Source: Donghicola tyrosinivorans (lineage in GTDB: Bacteria; Pseudomonadota; Alphaproteobacteria; Rhodobacterales; Rhodobacteraceae). Taken from it: a DNA stretch of 64,000 bases. Position 1 is the first letter of the stretch; each line of letters starts with the position of its first letter. Shown here one piece after another: positions 27,586 to 35,940 of this stretch. The stretch spans positions 62,001 to 126,000 of the forward strand of contig NZ_PVTQ01000008.1 in the NCBI RefSeq assembly GCF_003003355.1, given 5' to 3'. The notes under the pieces are model-generated. The model was not told the origin of the DNA. It did not search any database and saw only the letters and a list, made by a program, of their open reading frames with translations. The translations under genes and the position numbers were made by a program.

Positions 27586-27990
27586 CTACTGTCTATGTGA
27601 ATTATCATCACCACATGTTGTGAAAATTGCTGGTTGGCTCAAGTGCGACGGGCACCGGTCATCCGCGATCACTGTTTCAACATTAGAGATCAATCCTGCA
27701 TAGCCTGCCGTTGCGGGCCGCCACTTTGTGTCTGCCAGCCGGTCGCAAATCATGTTCGATTTGCTGACAAGTCTTATAGTAGCGTGAACCGCGACCAAAT
27801 TACCTAAAATTCCATGCGACACGATATAAGGGTCGCATGAGTTCATCCGATACAACTTATGCGAATGAGGCAGAAATCGGCCCGAAACGCCCTATGCATT
27901 CTTGTTAGAAGAAATTTCGTATCAGGTCCTGTTCGGCCTTTATCCACCAGCCAAACAGGGGACGCAAGGCCGCGCCAATATTCAGCCAGC
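27586..27990. other. lower-GC intergenic region without a recognisable gene
   Basis: About 400 bases of visibly lower GC content than the flanks. A minus-strand frame of 89 codons (27586-27855) exists, but it has no ribosome site, no familiar motif and unusual residue use. I do not call it a gene. It may be decayed or recently acquired DNA. Confidence 0.35.
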
Positions 27991-27993
27991 CAT

Positions 27994-28016
27994 AAAAAAG
28001 GCCGCTTAACGCGGCC
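27994..28016 (-). terminator. rho-independent terminator of the MBL-fold gene
   Basis: On the minus strand GGCCGC-gttaa-GCGGCC is followed by six T residues. It lies 29 bases past the stop codon at 28045 and is the clearest intrinsic terminator in the window. Confidence 0.85.
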
Positions 28017-28044
28017 CAAGTTGCTGAAATGTTGGGAAAAGGTC

Positions 28045-28992
28045 TTATTCCCACTCCATCTCTTCATAGACGCGGCCTGCGTTCTTGGTGGCAAGCTCTT
28101 CAAAGGTATCCAGCCGCTGCCATTGGGTCTGATCCACGTAATAAGCGCCCGCCAGATCGCCGCCCCCGTCGATATGCTCGCCGATTTTGGCCCGCAGATC
28201 AGTCAGGTAGTCAAAGGTAAACCGACGCACCTGCGCCAGATTGGTCGGGTGGCCGTGACCGGGGATGACATAGGTGGGGGCAAGGGGTTCGAACGCGGTC
28301 TCCCACGTCTCCAACCAGCATTTGGTGCAGGTGCCCTCAAAGATCGGCAGCATCCTTTCGTGGAAGGCAATATCCCCCGCGATCATCATGCCCCACGCAG
28401 GAATCCAGACCTGAGTATCGCCAGGATCATGGGCAGGGCCGAGGTACAGCACCTGAATCTCGACCCCGCCGAGAGAGATATCATAGCGGTCGCTAAAGCT
28501 GATGTTCGGCAGGGCGATGGTGGTCCCTTCGGCCTTGTCGCGGTTGTAGCGCTGCATCCCTTGCAGGATAAAGTCTGCCTCTTTCTCAAAGGCTGCGATG
28601 GCGTCCACATGGGCCAGAATATCCACCCCTTGGGCGGCCCAATAGCTGTTCCCCAACATGGCGTGGCCTTGCCCGTTTTCATTGATCACCAGCACCACGG
28701 GTTTGTCGGTGATAGCCTTGATTTCCTCATGAAGAGCGGCAGCAAGACGGTACGACGCGCCACCATTGATCACAATGACCCCTTCATCGGTTTCGATGAA
28801 GCTGAGGTTATTGTTATGACCCGAATTCTCATAGGTCGGCGGCGCGGTGGCCCCGATGGCCGAGAAGACATGAGGGATCACCTCGACCGGTTTGGAATAT
28901 AGCTCTGACTGGGGGTATTGGTCCGCGATGTCTTCGCTGGCCGTGGCCATGCCCGCAGAGAGGCAAAGTGCTGCGGTTAAAATCTGTTTCAT
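28045..28992 (-). CDS. MBL-fold hydrolase-like protein with altered metal motif
   Basis: The 315-residue protein has a signal peptide (MKQILTAALCLSAGMATA) and a GGAGG ribosome site. The fold is metallo-beta-lactamase, similar to SoxH/quinoprotein-relay metallohydrolases. The later ligands are kept (H188 in GPAHDPGDTQVW, D207 in AGDIAF, H246 in IPGHGHP). The first motif HxHxDH is replaced by E-N-G-Q-G-H at 105-110, leaving only the last histidine. It may therefore hold one metal or none, and act as a binding protein or a specialised enzyme. The substrate is unknown. It has its own terminator and is a single transcription unit. Confidence 0.75.
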   Translation of the reverse strand: MKQILTAALCLSAGMATASEDIADQYPQSELYSKPVEVIPHVFSAIGATAPPTYENSGHNNNLSFIETDEGVIVINGGASYRLAAALHEEIKAITDKPVVLVINENGQGHAMLGNSYWAAQGVDILAHVDAIAAFEKEADFILQGMQRYNRDKAEGTTIALPNISFSDRYDISLGGVEIQVLYLGPAHDPGDTQVWIPAWGMMIAGDIAFHERMLPIFEGTCTKCWLETWETAFEPLAPTYVIPGHGHPTNLAQVRRFTFDYLTDLRAKIGEHIDGGGDLAGAYYVDQTQWQRLDTFEELATKNAGRVYEEMEWE

Positions 28993-29026
28993 CTAATCCT
29001 CCCGAACTCTGGCACGGATATTACAT

Positions 29027-29042
29027 CATATGCGAATATATG
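29027..29042. promoter_or_regulatory. A/T-rich inverted repeat before the MBL-fold gene
   Basis: CATAT-gcgaat-ATATG lies 35-50 bases upstream of the start at 28992. Its layout recalls sites of small ArsR-type repressors such as BigR, but that is only a resemblance from memory. Confidence 0.3.
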
Positions 29043-29120
29043 CACGTAAAATAGCGCACGAGGTCGGGAGGGTTGAACCTTCTTCTCCGAGGTCGGTCTT
29101 TGTGGCGGACAGCGTGCCGT

Positions 29121-29141
29121 AGGTATTTATACCAAGATGAA
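29121..29141 (+). repeat. intergenic repeat, copy 3 (two mismatches)
   Basis: AGGTATTTATACCAAGATGA plus one A matches the 21-base element at 2552 except at two positions. It directly adjoins the hairpin after the dhaKL gene. Confidence 0.6.
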
Positions 29142-29166
29142 GGAGGGGGCGGTTTTTGCCCCCTTC
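29142..29166. terminator. hairpin after dhaKL
   Basis: GGGGGC (29145-29150) and GCCCCC (29158-29163) flank a GGTTTTT loop, seven bases past the end of the dhaKL gene (29173). It is a likely end for the sugar-acid operon. Confidence 0.55.
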
Positions 29167-29172
29167 TGATCG

Positions 29173-30951
29173 TTAGCGTGGCAGAGCGGCCAACATGGCG
29201 CTGAGGATCGTGTGGGCCGAGGCTGCGCCCGGGTCCATATGGCCGACAGACCGTTGCCCCAGTTTCTTTGATCTACCGCGTTTGCTTTCCATATCGCACG
29301 TTGCTTCGGCGCCATCTTTGGCACCTTGGGTTGCGGCGCTGAGGACTGCGCGTGGATCACCCGTTGGAACACTGGCCAGCGCCGCTTTGGTGGCTGGGGC
29401 CCACGCATCGATCATGGTTTTGTCGCCGATGGACGCGCCGCCACGTTTGAGGATTCCGTTCAGCATGCCCTCGACCCAAGCCGCTGTGGCCGTAGCATCA
29501 AGGTTGAGGCGATCGGCGACTGCTTTGCCTGCGCTGTTGAAGGCGCTGGCGTAGAGAGGGCCGGAGGAGGCGCCGACGGCGTCCAGAAAGGCTTTGGCAG
29601 CCTTGGTGCAAGTCTGGGTGATGGTATCGTCTGCTGGGGCGGCATTGAGAGCCACTTTGACGGCAGTCCAGCCGATGTCCATCGTCACGCCGTGATCGCC
29701 ATCACCGATGACGCCATCAAGTTCGGAGAGGTGGTCTTTTTCCCGTGCAATGGCCTCGGCGGCGGCCAGCATCATGGTACGAAAATCCTGTGGGGTGATG
29801 GTGCCGTCCGTTTTCAGTGTGGCGCGGTCGATGGTGCCGTCCGTTTTCAGCGCGGCACGGTCGATGGTGTCGGCCCGTGTGGCAGCGGCATAGTCGCGCG
29901 GGGTAAGGGTTGCGCCGGTGATGGGTTCGGGAGCGGTGCCAACGGTCAAGGCGGGCGTGCGGCAGGGGTGCGCGAGGTAGCGCTTCAGGTCGTCATCCAG
30001 ATGGATGAGGGTGATCGAGGCCCCCGCCATCTCCATCGAGGTGCAGTATTCCCCGACCCATGTTTGCCAGATTTTGACGCCGCGCCCCTCTAGGATTTGG
30101 GCGACGCGGCGGTTGATCAGGTAGAGTTCCATCAGGCCGGTTGCGCCAAGTCCGTTGACCAGAACGGCGACTTCAGAGCCCGCATTAAGCGCCATTTCGT
30201 CAAGGATCAGGCCCATCATCTCATCGGTGACCGCGTCGGCGCTGGCGATCTTAGTGCGGCGCATGCCGGGCTCGCCGTGCAGGCCCATGCCGATTTCCAT
30301 CTCATCGGGGCCGATGTCGAAGTTCGGCTTCAGGGTCTGGGGCATCGAGCAGGCCGACAGGGCCACGCCCATAGAGAGGGTCGCGCGGTTGGCTTTCTGG
30401 GCGGCGGCTTCGACCTGTTCCAGCGGCAGGCCCATGTCCGCGGCAGCGCCTGCGACCTTGAAGACGAAGAAATCCCCTGCGATGCCGCGCCTTTCATGGG
30501 CGCGATCCGCAGGCGCGCTGGCCACATCGTCGATCACCGCGACCGAGCGGGCATTGATCCCGATGGCGGCGCATTCCTCAGCGGCCATGTCGAAATTCAG
30601 CACGTCGCCGGTGTAGTTGCCGTAGAGCAGCAGCACCCCTGCCCCGCCGTCCACGGCCATTGCGGCCTCTTTGATGTGCTGGGGCGAGGGCGAGGCGAAG
30701 ACGTTGCCCACCGCCGCCGCATCGGCCAGACCGCGGCCCACATAGCCCGCAAAGGCAGGCTCATGCCCCGAGCCGCCACCGATCACGATGCCCACCTTAC
30801 CATCACGGGGACCGTCCACGGCCACGACCGCGCGGCCCGTGGCCCCGTCAAGGCGCAGCATGTCGGGGTGGGCGTAGATCATGCCCTCGATCATCTCGGG
30901 GATAATCGCCTCGGGCGCGTTCATCAGCTTTTTGGTCGGGGTGTGGGTCAT
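29173..30951 (-). CDS. fused DhaK-DhaL dihydroxyacetone-type kinase
   Basis: The 592-residue ATP-dependent kinase is a single-chain fusion. The DhaK part (about residues 1-340) has the GGGSGHEPAFAGY loop (His63) and the histidine that binds the carbonyl substrate covalently in GMGLHGEPGM (His225). The DhaL part (about 380-592) has the Mg-ATP aspartates in GVIGDGDHG. The linker carries a tandem 11-residue duplication (ALKTDGTIDRA type). Such kinases act on dihydroxyacetone, erythrulose or apulose. As the last gene of an operon for a small sugar acid, a ketotetrose or similar substrate is more likely than dihydroxyacetone, but this is inference. Confidence 0.85.
   Translation of the reverse strand: MTHTPTKKLMNAPEAIIPEMIEGMIYAHPDMLRLDGATGRAVVAVDGPRDGKVGIVIGGGSGHEPAFAGYVGRGLADAAAVGNVFASPSPQHIKEAAMAVDGGAGVLLLYGNYTGDVLNFDMAAEECAAIGINARSVAVIDDVASAPADRAHERRGIAGDFFVFKVAGAAADMGLPLEQVEAAAQKANRATLSMGVALSACSMPQTLKPNFDIGPDEMEIGMGLHGEPGMRRTKIASADAVTDEMMGLILDEMALNAGSEVAVLVNGLGATGLMELYLINRRVAQILEGRGVKIWQTWVGEYCTSMEMAGASITLIHLDDDLKRYLAHPCRTPALTVGTAPEPITGATLTPRDYAAATRADTIDRAALKTDGTIDRATLKTDGTITPQDFRTMMLAAAEAIAREKDHLSELDGVIGDGDHGVTMDIGWTAVKVALNAAPADDTITQTCTKAAKAFLDAVGASSGPLYASAFNSAGKAVADRLNLDATATAAWVEGMLNGILKRGGASIGDKTMIDAWAPATKAALASVPTGDPRAVLSAATQGAKDGAEATCDMESKRGRSKKLGQRSVGHMDPGAASAHTILSAMLAALPR
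29796..29861 (-). repeat. 33-bp tandem duplication in the dhaKL linker
   Basis: Two adjacent 33-base units (29796-29828 and 29829-29861) differ at only a few bases; both contain GATGGTGCCGTCCGTTTTCA. They encode two in-frame 11-residue units in the linker between the DhaK and DhaL domains. Confidence 0.8.
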
Positions 30952-31005
30952 GATCGGTCCTGAAATCTTGGGGTAGGCGCTGCCCTGACGCGGGCGGCGC
31001 GGGCC

Positions 31006-31950
31006 TTAGTCCTGAGCGCGGGTGCGGGGCAGGATACGGCGCAGATAGCGCCGGTTGGTGCCCGCAACGCTCAGACCATCGCCGCCATAGTGTTCGCACA
31101 GGAAGGGGCTGTTGAAGCCGTATTCCATCGCTTTGCGGATCGCCGCGCGGTAGTTGATGATGCCGAATTCCAGCGCCGCAGGGGCGGTCATGATGGCACC
31201 GGTCACCGCGTCCTCGGTCCGGATGTAGTTTTTCACGTGCCAATATTTGGCATAGGGTGCGATCTTGTCGATCATAGTGGCCCAATGTTCCACAGGGCGA
31301 TGCAGGCGCACCAGATTGCCGATGTCCGCGCAGATACCCACGTTGGGGCGGTTCACATCCTGCACGAATTTCACCGAGCTATCGGCGGTGCCAAGGAAGC
31401 TGTCTTCATACATCTCCAGCGCCACTTCGATCCCCAGTTTAGCGGCGTGATCGCCAAGCTCTTGGGTGCGGGCGACGGCCAGCTTCCATTCCTCGGGGTC
31501 CTCGGACACCGGCGGATTGGGCACGGTCCAGAACCAGAGGGCCTGCTTCTGTGCGTCCGACAAAGGCCCGAAGAAGCCGAAACAGACCGAGGTCGCGCCG
31601 ATCTTGGCCGCCGTGTCGATCACGCGGTGGGCGTAGGCAAGGTTCGCCTCGCCATTTTCAGGGCAGATCAGGTTGTTGCGCGAGGTGGAAATGGCAGGGA
31701 TCGTCAGACCTTTAGAATGGACCACATCCATGAACTCTTGCAGGCGCGCTTCGCTGAGGTCCGCGATGCGCAGCCATGAATCCGTGGGGTCCAGCTCGGT
31801 AAAGCCAGCGTCGACCACATCCTCAAGGGTTTCGGCCCATTCAGCGGCGGTCTGGTCAAAGACGCGGGTACCATCAGGCAGCACACCGGGAAAGTTGATC
31901 ATGGCGGCCGCAATTGGCCAGTTGCTGCGGGTATAAAGGGGCTTTTTCAT
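31006..31950 (-). CDS. sugar isomerase/epimerase, xylose isomerase-like TIM barrel
   Basis: The protein has 314 residues from the ATG at 31950. It belongs to the AP endonuclease 2/hydroxypyruvate isomerase-like barrel family. Expected divalent-metal ligands are seen in VALEMYED, GICADIGN, WHVKNY and LCEHYGGDG. Relatives include OtnI (2-oxo-tetronate isomerase) and various sugar epimerases. In this operon it sits between a DenD-like dehydrogenase and a DhaKL kinase, so an aldose-ketose or oxo-group shift before phosphorylation is likely. It starts three bases after the denD-like stop. Confidence 0.8.
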   Translation of the reverse strand: MKKPLYTRSNWPIAAAMINFPGVLPDGTRVFDQTAAEWAETLEDVVDAGFTELDPTDSWLRIADLSEARLQEFMDVVHSKGLTIPAISTSRNNLICPENGEANLAYAHRVIDTAAKIGATSVCFGFFGPLSDAQKQALWFWTVPNPPVSEDPEEWKLAVARTQELGDHAAKLGIEVALEMYEDSFLGTADSSVKFVQDVNRPNVGICADIGNLVRLHRPVEHWATMIDKIAPYAKYWHVKNYIRTEDAVTGAIMTAPAALEFGIINYRAAIRKAMEYGFNSPFLCEHYGGDGLSVAGTNRRYLRRILPRTRAQD

Positions 31951-31953
31951 CAA

Positions 31954-32943
31954 TCAGACTCCGATCTGTCCACCAAGTTCGTCTTCGATGTGGATGCGGA
32001 TAATCTCTTCGAACGAGGTTTCCGCCGTAAAGCCCAATTCGATCGCCCGCTTCGGGTCAAAGTCGCAAGGCCAGCCTGCAACGATGCCCTGAATGGTGGC
32101 ATCGGGTTCGCGGCGGATCAGGGCGGTGGCTTTGGGGCCAGCCACCTTTTCCAGTGCGGCGATCTGATCGGCAACGGTGGCCGACAGGCCCGGCATCATC
32201 AGGCTGCGGCGCGGGCCGACCTTGGCCAGATCTAGCGTGGCGGCATGGGTAAAGAACCCCACAGCGGCACGGGGGCTGGCGAACCAGTGGCGCACGCTGT
32301 CATCCACGGGCAGCACGGCCTCTTGGCCCACCAGCGGCTCGCGCAGGATGTTCGAGAAAAAGCCCGAAGCCGCAGCATTGGGTTTGCCGGGGCGCACGCA
32401 GATGGTGGGCAGGCGGATGCTGACCCCATCAATGATGCCGCGACGGGAATAGTCGGCAATCAGAAGCTCGATAATTGCTTTCTGGGTGCCATAGCTTGTG
32501 AGTGGCGTGGTAAAGAATTCATCCCCGATTTTCTCAGGGAAAGGCGCGCCAAAGACCGCGACCGAAGAGGCAAAGATCAGACGCGGCTTGTAGGCCTCGC
32601 GCTGGCCCTCATGGCGGATGGCTTCTAGCAAGGCGCGGCCGCCGTCCAGATTGACGCGGTAGCCTTTGTCAAAGTCGGCCTCGGCCTCGCCCGAGACAAC
32701 GGCGGCAAGGTTGAAGATGATGTCGGGACGCTCTGCGATCAGCGCCTCTGCCGCGCCATCCGTGGACAGGTCCAGCGCCTGACACTTGGCCTTGTCTGCC
32801 AGTGCGGCGGGGGCGGCAGGTTCGATCACATCGACCAGCGTCAGGCCTGAGACGGGCGCACCCAGAATGTTGGGGGTCTTTGCCACTTGCTCCAGCAGCT
32901 TGCGGCCGATCATACCGGCAGCGCCGATGACGAGTACTTTCAT
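31954..32943 (-). CDS. denD: NAD-dependent epimerase/dehydratase family, D-erythronate dehydrogenase-like
   Basis: The protein has 329 residues from the ATG at 32943, which has AGGAGA upstream; the longer frame is rejected. It is an extended short-chain dehydrogenase with the NAD loop GAAGMIGRK, the catalytic SYGTQK (Tyr-x-x-x-Lys) and a serine in IFASSVAVFG. The closest family I recognise is DenD, which oxidises D-erythronate at carbon 2. The gene symbol is given by resemblance; the substrate is not proven. It lies between pdxA2-like and isomerase genes in one operon. Confidence 0.78.
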   Translation of the reverse strand: MKVLVIGAAGMIGRKLLEQVAKTPNILGAPVSGLTLVDVIEPAAPAALADKAKCQALDLSTDGAAEALIAERPDIIFNLAAVVSGEAEADFDKGYRVNLDGGRALLEAIRHEGQREAYKPRLIFASSVAVFGAPFPEKIGDEFFTTPLTSYGTQKAIIELLIADYSRRGIIDGVSIRLPTICVRPGKPNAAASGFFSNILREPLVGQEAVLPVDDSVRHWFASPRAAVGFFTHAATLDLAKVGPRRSLMMPGLSATVADQIAALEKVAGPKATALIRREPDATIQGIVAGWPCDFDPKRAIELGFTAETSFEEIIRIHIEDELGGQIGV

Positions 32944-33018
32944 AGGGTATTCTCCTGAAATCCGGTCCCGCCGCGCCAAGGGGCGCAGGCGGGGAATGCC
33001 GCAAAGGTGCGGCGCTGT

Positions 33019-34035
33019 TTAGACGGTCTCGCGGTCCGCGCGGTGGTTCGCGGCCATGCGCACCAGCAGATCAAAGGCCTGACGGGTTGCGCCCACGTTG
33101 GCCTTGTTCTGCCCCGCGATATCAAAGGCAGTGCCATGGGCGGGGGTGGCCACGGGGATCGGCAGACCGCCCGCAACTGTGACGCCCCGCTCAAAGCCCA
33201 TCAGCTTGATCGCGATCTGGCCTTGGTCGTGGTACATGGTCACGACGGCATCGACCTCGCCCCGTTTGGCCTTGAGGAACACCGTGTCCGAGGGCCAAGG
33301 CCCCGTCACATGCATCTGCTTGTCCTGCGCCGCCTTCACGACCGGCTCTAGGATGTCGATCTCTTCGCGGCCGAACTTGCCATTGTCGCCTGCGTGGGGG
33401 TTCAACGCCGCCACCGCGATATGAGGCCGCGCTTTGCCTGCCCGTTTCAGCGTGTCCGAGGCCAGATTGATCGCCTTGTTCACGGCCTCAGGTGTGATGC
33501 GCTCTGCCACCTCTTTCAGGCCGATGTGGCTGGTGACGCGGGTGGTCATCAGATCGTCCAGAACGTTGATTTCGCTGTGATATCCGGTGAAGCCCAGATA
33601 CCGCGCCATATAGCGGTGCTCATCCTCGGCGTTCAGGCCAGCAGCGGTCAGCGCCGCCTTGTTGAATGGGCCGAACAGCACCCCGTCCACCAGACCGGCG
33701 GTCGCCAGATCAAGCGCCTTGTCCAGACACCGCAGGGCGCAGGTGCCGCCCGCAACCGTGACCTCAGCGATCTTCACATCCTCGGGGGCGATGGTCTGCA
33801 TGGGCAGCCAAGACAAGCCCGCTTGGGTGGGCAGGTCGCCTTCGGTGATCTTGTTCAGCGCAACAGGTAGATCGGCCTGCACAGCGCCTTGGCTCCAGAC
33901 ATGATCATCCCCGACCAGCACGATATGCGCGCTGTCTGTGACGCCTTCGTCGTTCAGCAGCTTGGCGATCAGTTCAGGCCCGATGCCCGAGGGGTCGCCC
34001 GGAATGATGGCGATACGTGGTTTCAGGTCTGTCAT
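33019..34035 (-). CDS. pdxA2: PdxA2-like 4-phospho-tetronate dehydrogenase
   Basis: The 338-residue PdxA family protein has GDPSGIGPEL at the start and the metal histidines in TSHIGL, LNPHAGD and MYHDQGQIA. PdxA in vitamin B6 synthesis oxidises and decarboxylates 4-phospho-hydroxythreonine. The PdxA2 group does the analogous reaction on 4-phospho-D-threonate or D-erythronate, giving dihydroxyacetone phosphate. Its place directly behind a TRAP transporter, overlapping dctM by four bases, favours the PdxA2 catabolic role over B6 synthesis. Confidence 0.85.
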   Translation of the reverse strand: MTDLKPRIAIIPGDPSGIGPELIAKLLNDEGVTDSAHIVLVGDDHVWSQGAVQADLPVALNKITEGDLPTQAGLSWLPMQTIAPEDVKIAEVTVAGGTCALRCLDKALDLATAGLVDGVLFGPFNKAALTAAGLNAEDEHRYMARYLGFTGYHSEINVLDDLMTTRVTSHIGLKEVAERITPEAVNKAINLASDTLKRAGKARPHIAVAALNPHAGDNGKFGREEIDILEPVVKAAQDKQMHVTGPWPSDTVFLKAKRGEVDAVVTMYHDQGQIAIKLMGFERGVTVAGGLPIPVATPAHGTAFDIAGQNKANVGATRQAFDLLVRMAANHRADRETV

Positions 34036-35312
34036 TGCAGATACCCCGTGAGTGCGAGTGACACCTGCGGGACGTAAGTCACCAGCAGCAGGATGAAGGC
34101 GAGAACACCGATGAACGGCAGGTTGGCGCGAGAAGTCTCCCAGATGCCGGACTTGGCGATCGAGCAGGATGTGATCAGGACCGAGGCCACAGGCGGCGTT
34201 TGCTGACCAATCGCAAGATTCAGCGTGACCATGATGCCGAAATGGATCGGATCGATCCCCACGGCGGTCACCAGCGGCATGACCACAGGCACCACCAGAA
34301 TGATTGCGGCCGCGCCATGCAGGAACATGCCAAGCACCAGAAGCAGCAGGTTCAACAGCGCCAGAACGATCAGCGGATTGGTCGTAACCTCGGTGATCTG
34401 TTGTGCCAGTTGCTGGGGCACCTGCGCTTGGGTCAGGAACAGGCCCAATGCGGCAGAGGTGGCGACCAGCAGCATGACCACGCCGGTCTGGCTGACGCCT
34501 TCCAGCATGACTTTGCGCAGGCGGCGCACATCCAGATCACGGTAGATAAAGATCCCGATCACCAGTGCCGCCAGCACGGCCAGCCCTGCGCCTTCGGTCG
34601 CGGTCACGATGCCCGAGAAGATGCCACCAAGGATGATGACCGGCATGGTCAGCGCCCAGAAAGCCTCTTTAAAGCTGCGCCAGACGTGGCACAGATCGAA
34701 CCCTTCGGCGCGGGGCAGATCATAGCGGATCGCCAGCCCGTAGGTGACCAGCATCAACAGGCCCCCGCCAAGCACGCCTGGCACGATGCCCGCAACAAAC
34801 AGCTTCAGCACCGAGACCTCGGCAATCGCGCCGTAAAGGATCATCGGGATCGACGGCGGGATGATGATCGCCAGCGATGCCGAGGACGAGGTAATCGCCG
34901 CCGCCAAAGTCCGCGAATAACCGCGCTTTTTCATCTCGGGGATCAGCACGGTGCCGGTTGCGGCCACATCAGCCACGGCAGAGCCCGAAATCTCGGCAAA
35001 GACCATCGAGACGCCGATATTGACCATCCCCAGACCGCCACGGACAAAGCCGATCAGCGCCGAGACAAAGTTGATCAGCCGGACCGAGATGCCCGAGGTG
35101 TTCATCAGGTTCCCCGCCAGAATGAACAGCGGGATCGCGATCAGCGGGAATGAGGTCGCGCCGGAATAAAGCGCAATCGCCATGTCATAAAGTGTTGCGC
35201 CACCGGGGGTCAGCACCAGCCCGCCAAGGGCCACGATGCCAATGGCCACAGCGATGGGCACGTTGATCAGGATCAGGCCGATCAGAACAACGGTTGTCAG
35301 AAACAGGATCAT
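34032..35312 (-). CDS. dctM: TRAP transporter large permease DctM
   Basis: The 426-residue protein is highly hydrophobic with about 12 membrane segments. It has DctM signatures such as the opening MILFLTTVVLIGLILINVPIAVAIG region, SGSAVADVAATGT, and GAAAIILVVPVVMPL. It carries out sodium-driven import with the small subunit encoded just upstream, which it overlaps by ATGA. The substrate is delivered by the DctP protein encoded at 35941. Confidence 0.93.
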   Translation of the reverse strand: MILFLTTVVLIGLILINVPIAVAIGIVALGGLVLTPGGATLYDMAIALYSGATSFPLIAIPLFILAGNLMNTSGISVRLINFVSALIGFVRGGLGMVNIGVSMVFAEISGSAVADVAATGTVLIPEMKKRGYSRTLAAAITSSSASLAIIIPPSIPMILYGAIAEVSVLKLFVAGIVPGVLGGGLLMLVTYGLAIRYDLPRAEGFDLCHVWRSFKEAFWALTMPVIILGGIFSGIVTATEGAGLAVLAALVIGIFIYRDLDVRRLRKVMLEGVSQTGVVMLLVATSAALGLFLTQAQVPQQLAQQITEVTTNPLIVLALLNLLLLVLGMFLHGAAAIILVVPVVMPLVTAVGIDPIHFGIMVTLNLAIGQQTPPVASVLITSCSIAKSGIWETSRANLPFIGVLAFILLLVTYVPQVSLALTGYLQ

Positions 35313-35872
35313 TTATGCCCCTCCTTCAGGGCCGCGTCCGCGTTGTCGCGTTCAGCCTCGGCGATGGCGTGCTCGATTTCCGCGTGGTCCGCGTCGATGC
35401 CCTCGGCGGCGTTTTTCAACGCGCGGGGCATGGTCAGCAGCGTGCCGATGATCATCAGGACCGCGCTGACGGGGATCACCGATTGAACGATGTCCAGCGT
35501 CATCCAGCGGATCGACAGCAAGGAATCCCACTTGGCCACCGCCAGCACAGCGTTGCCGTACCATGCGACCACAGCGAAAAAGCCGATGACAAGGAATTCA
35601 GATAGCAGCGCCAGTGCAATCGCGGCCTGACGCGGCAGAGCGGTGACAAGACCGCCAAAGCTCATGTGTTGACGCATGAACAGCGCGTAGGTCGCGCCGA
35701 AATAGGTCAGCCAAGCCAGCAAGACACTGGCGATTTCGTCATACCAAGAGGGCGAGGCCCCCAGATAGCGCATGGTGGTGGAATAGATCACCGCCAGCGC
35801 CAGTGTGACCAGCAGCACAAGGCAGATCGTCTCGATCAGCCAAAGCAGCAGTTTTTCGATAGTCGCGACCAA
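35309..35872 (-). CDS. dctQ: TRAP transporter small permease DctQ
   Basis: About 187 residues. I place the start at a TTG (35872), because an excellent GGAGGAGG lies nine bases upstream of it. A GTG at 35902 would start 30 bases earlier and leave that ribosome site inside the gene. There are four membrane helices, with the DctQ pattern SPSWYDEIASVLLAWLTYFGA and a C-terminal acidic tail. It pairs with DctM. Confidence 0.88.
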   Translation of the reverse strand: MVATIEKLLLWLIETICLVLLVTLALAVIYSTTMRYLGASPSWYDEIASVLLAWLTYFGATYALFMRQHMSFGGLVTALPRQAAIALALLSEFLVIGFFAVVAWYGNAVLAVAKWDSLLSIRWMTLDIVQSVIPVSAVLMIIGTLLTMPRALKNAAEGIDADHAEIEHAIAEAERDNADAALKEGHK

Positions 35873-35940
35873 AGCGTTTGGCCTCCTCCGGACAGAAGAC
35901 ACCGGCCAGCACGAGGGCCAGCCGGTGAGAAAGGGGTTGC

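Noticed and set aside
27586-27855. Minus-strand open frame of 89 codons
   Set aside because: No ribosome site, no recognisable motif, and a composition unlike neighbouring genes.
27859-28902. Plus-strand open frame of 347 codons
   Set aside because: Antisense to the MBL-fold gene, whose signal peptide, motifs and terminator are clear.
33019-34035. Vitamin B6 biosynthesis gene pdxA
   Set aside because: The family matches, but the position behind a TRAP transporter and overlap with dctM favour the catabolic PdxA2 group.
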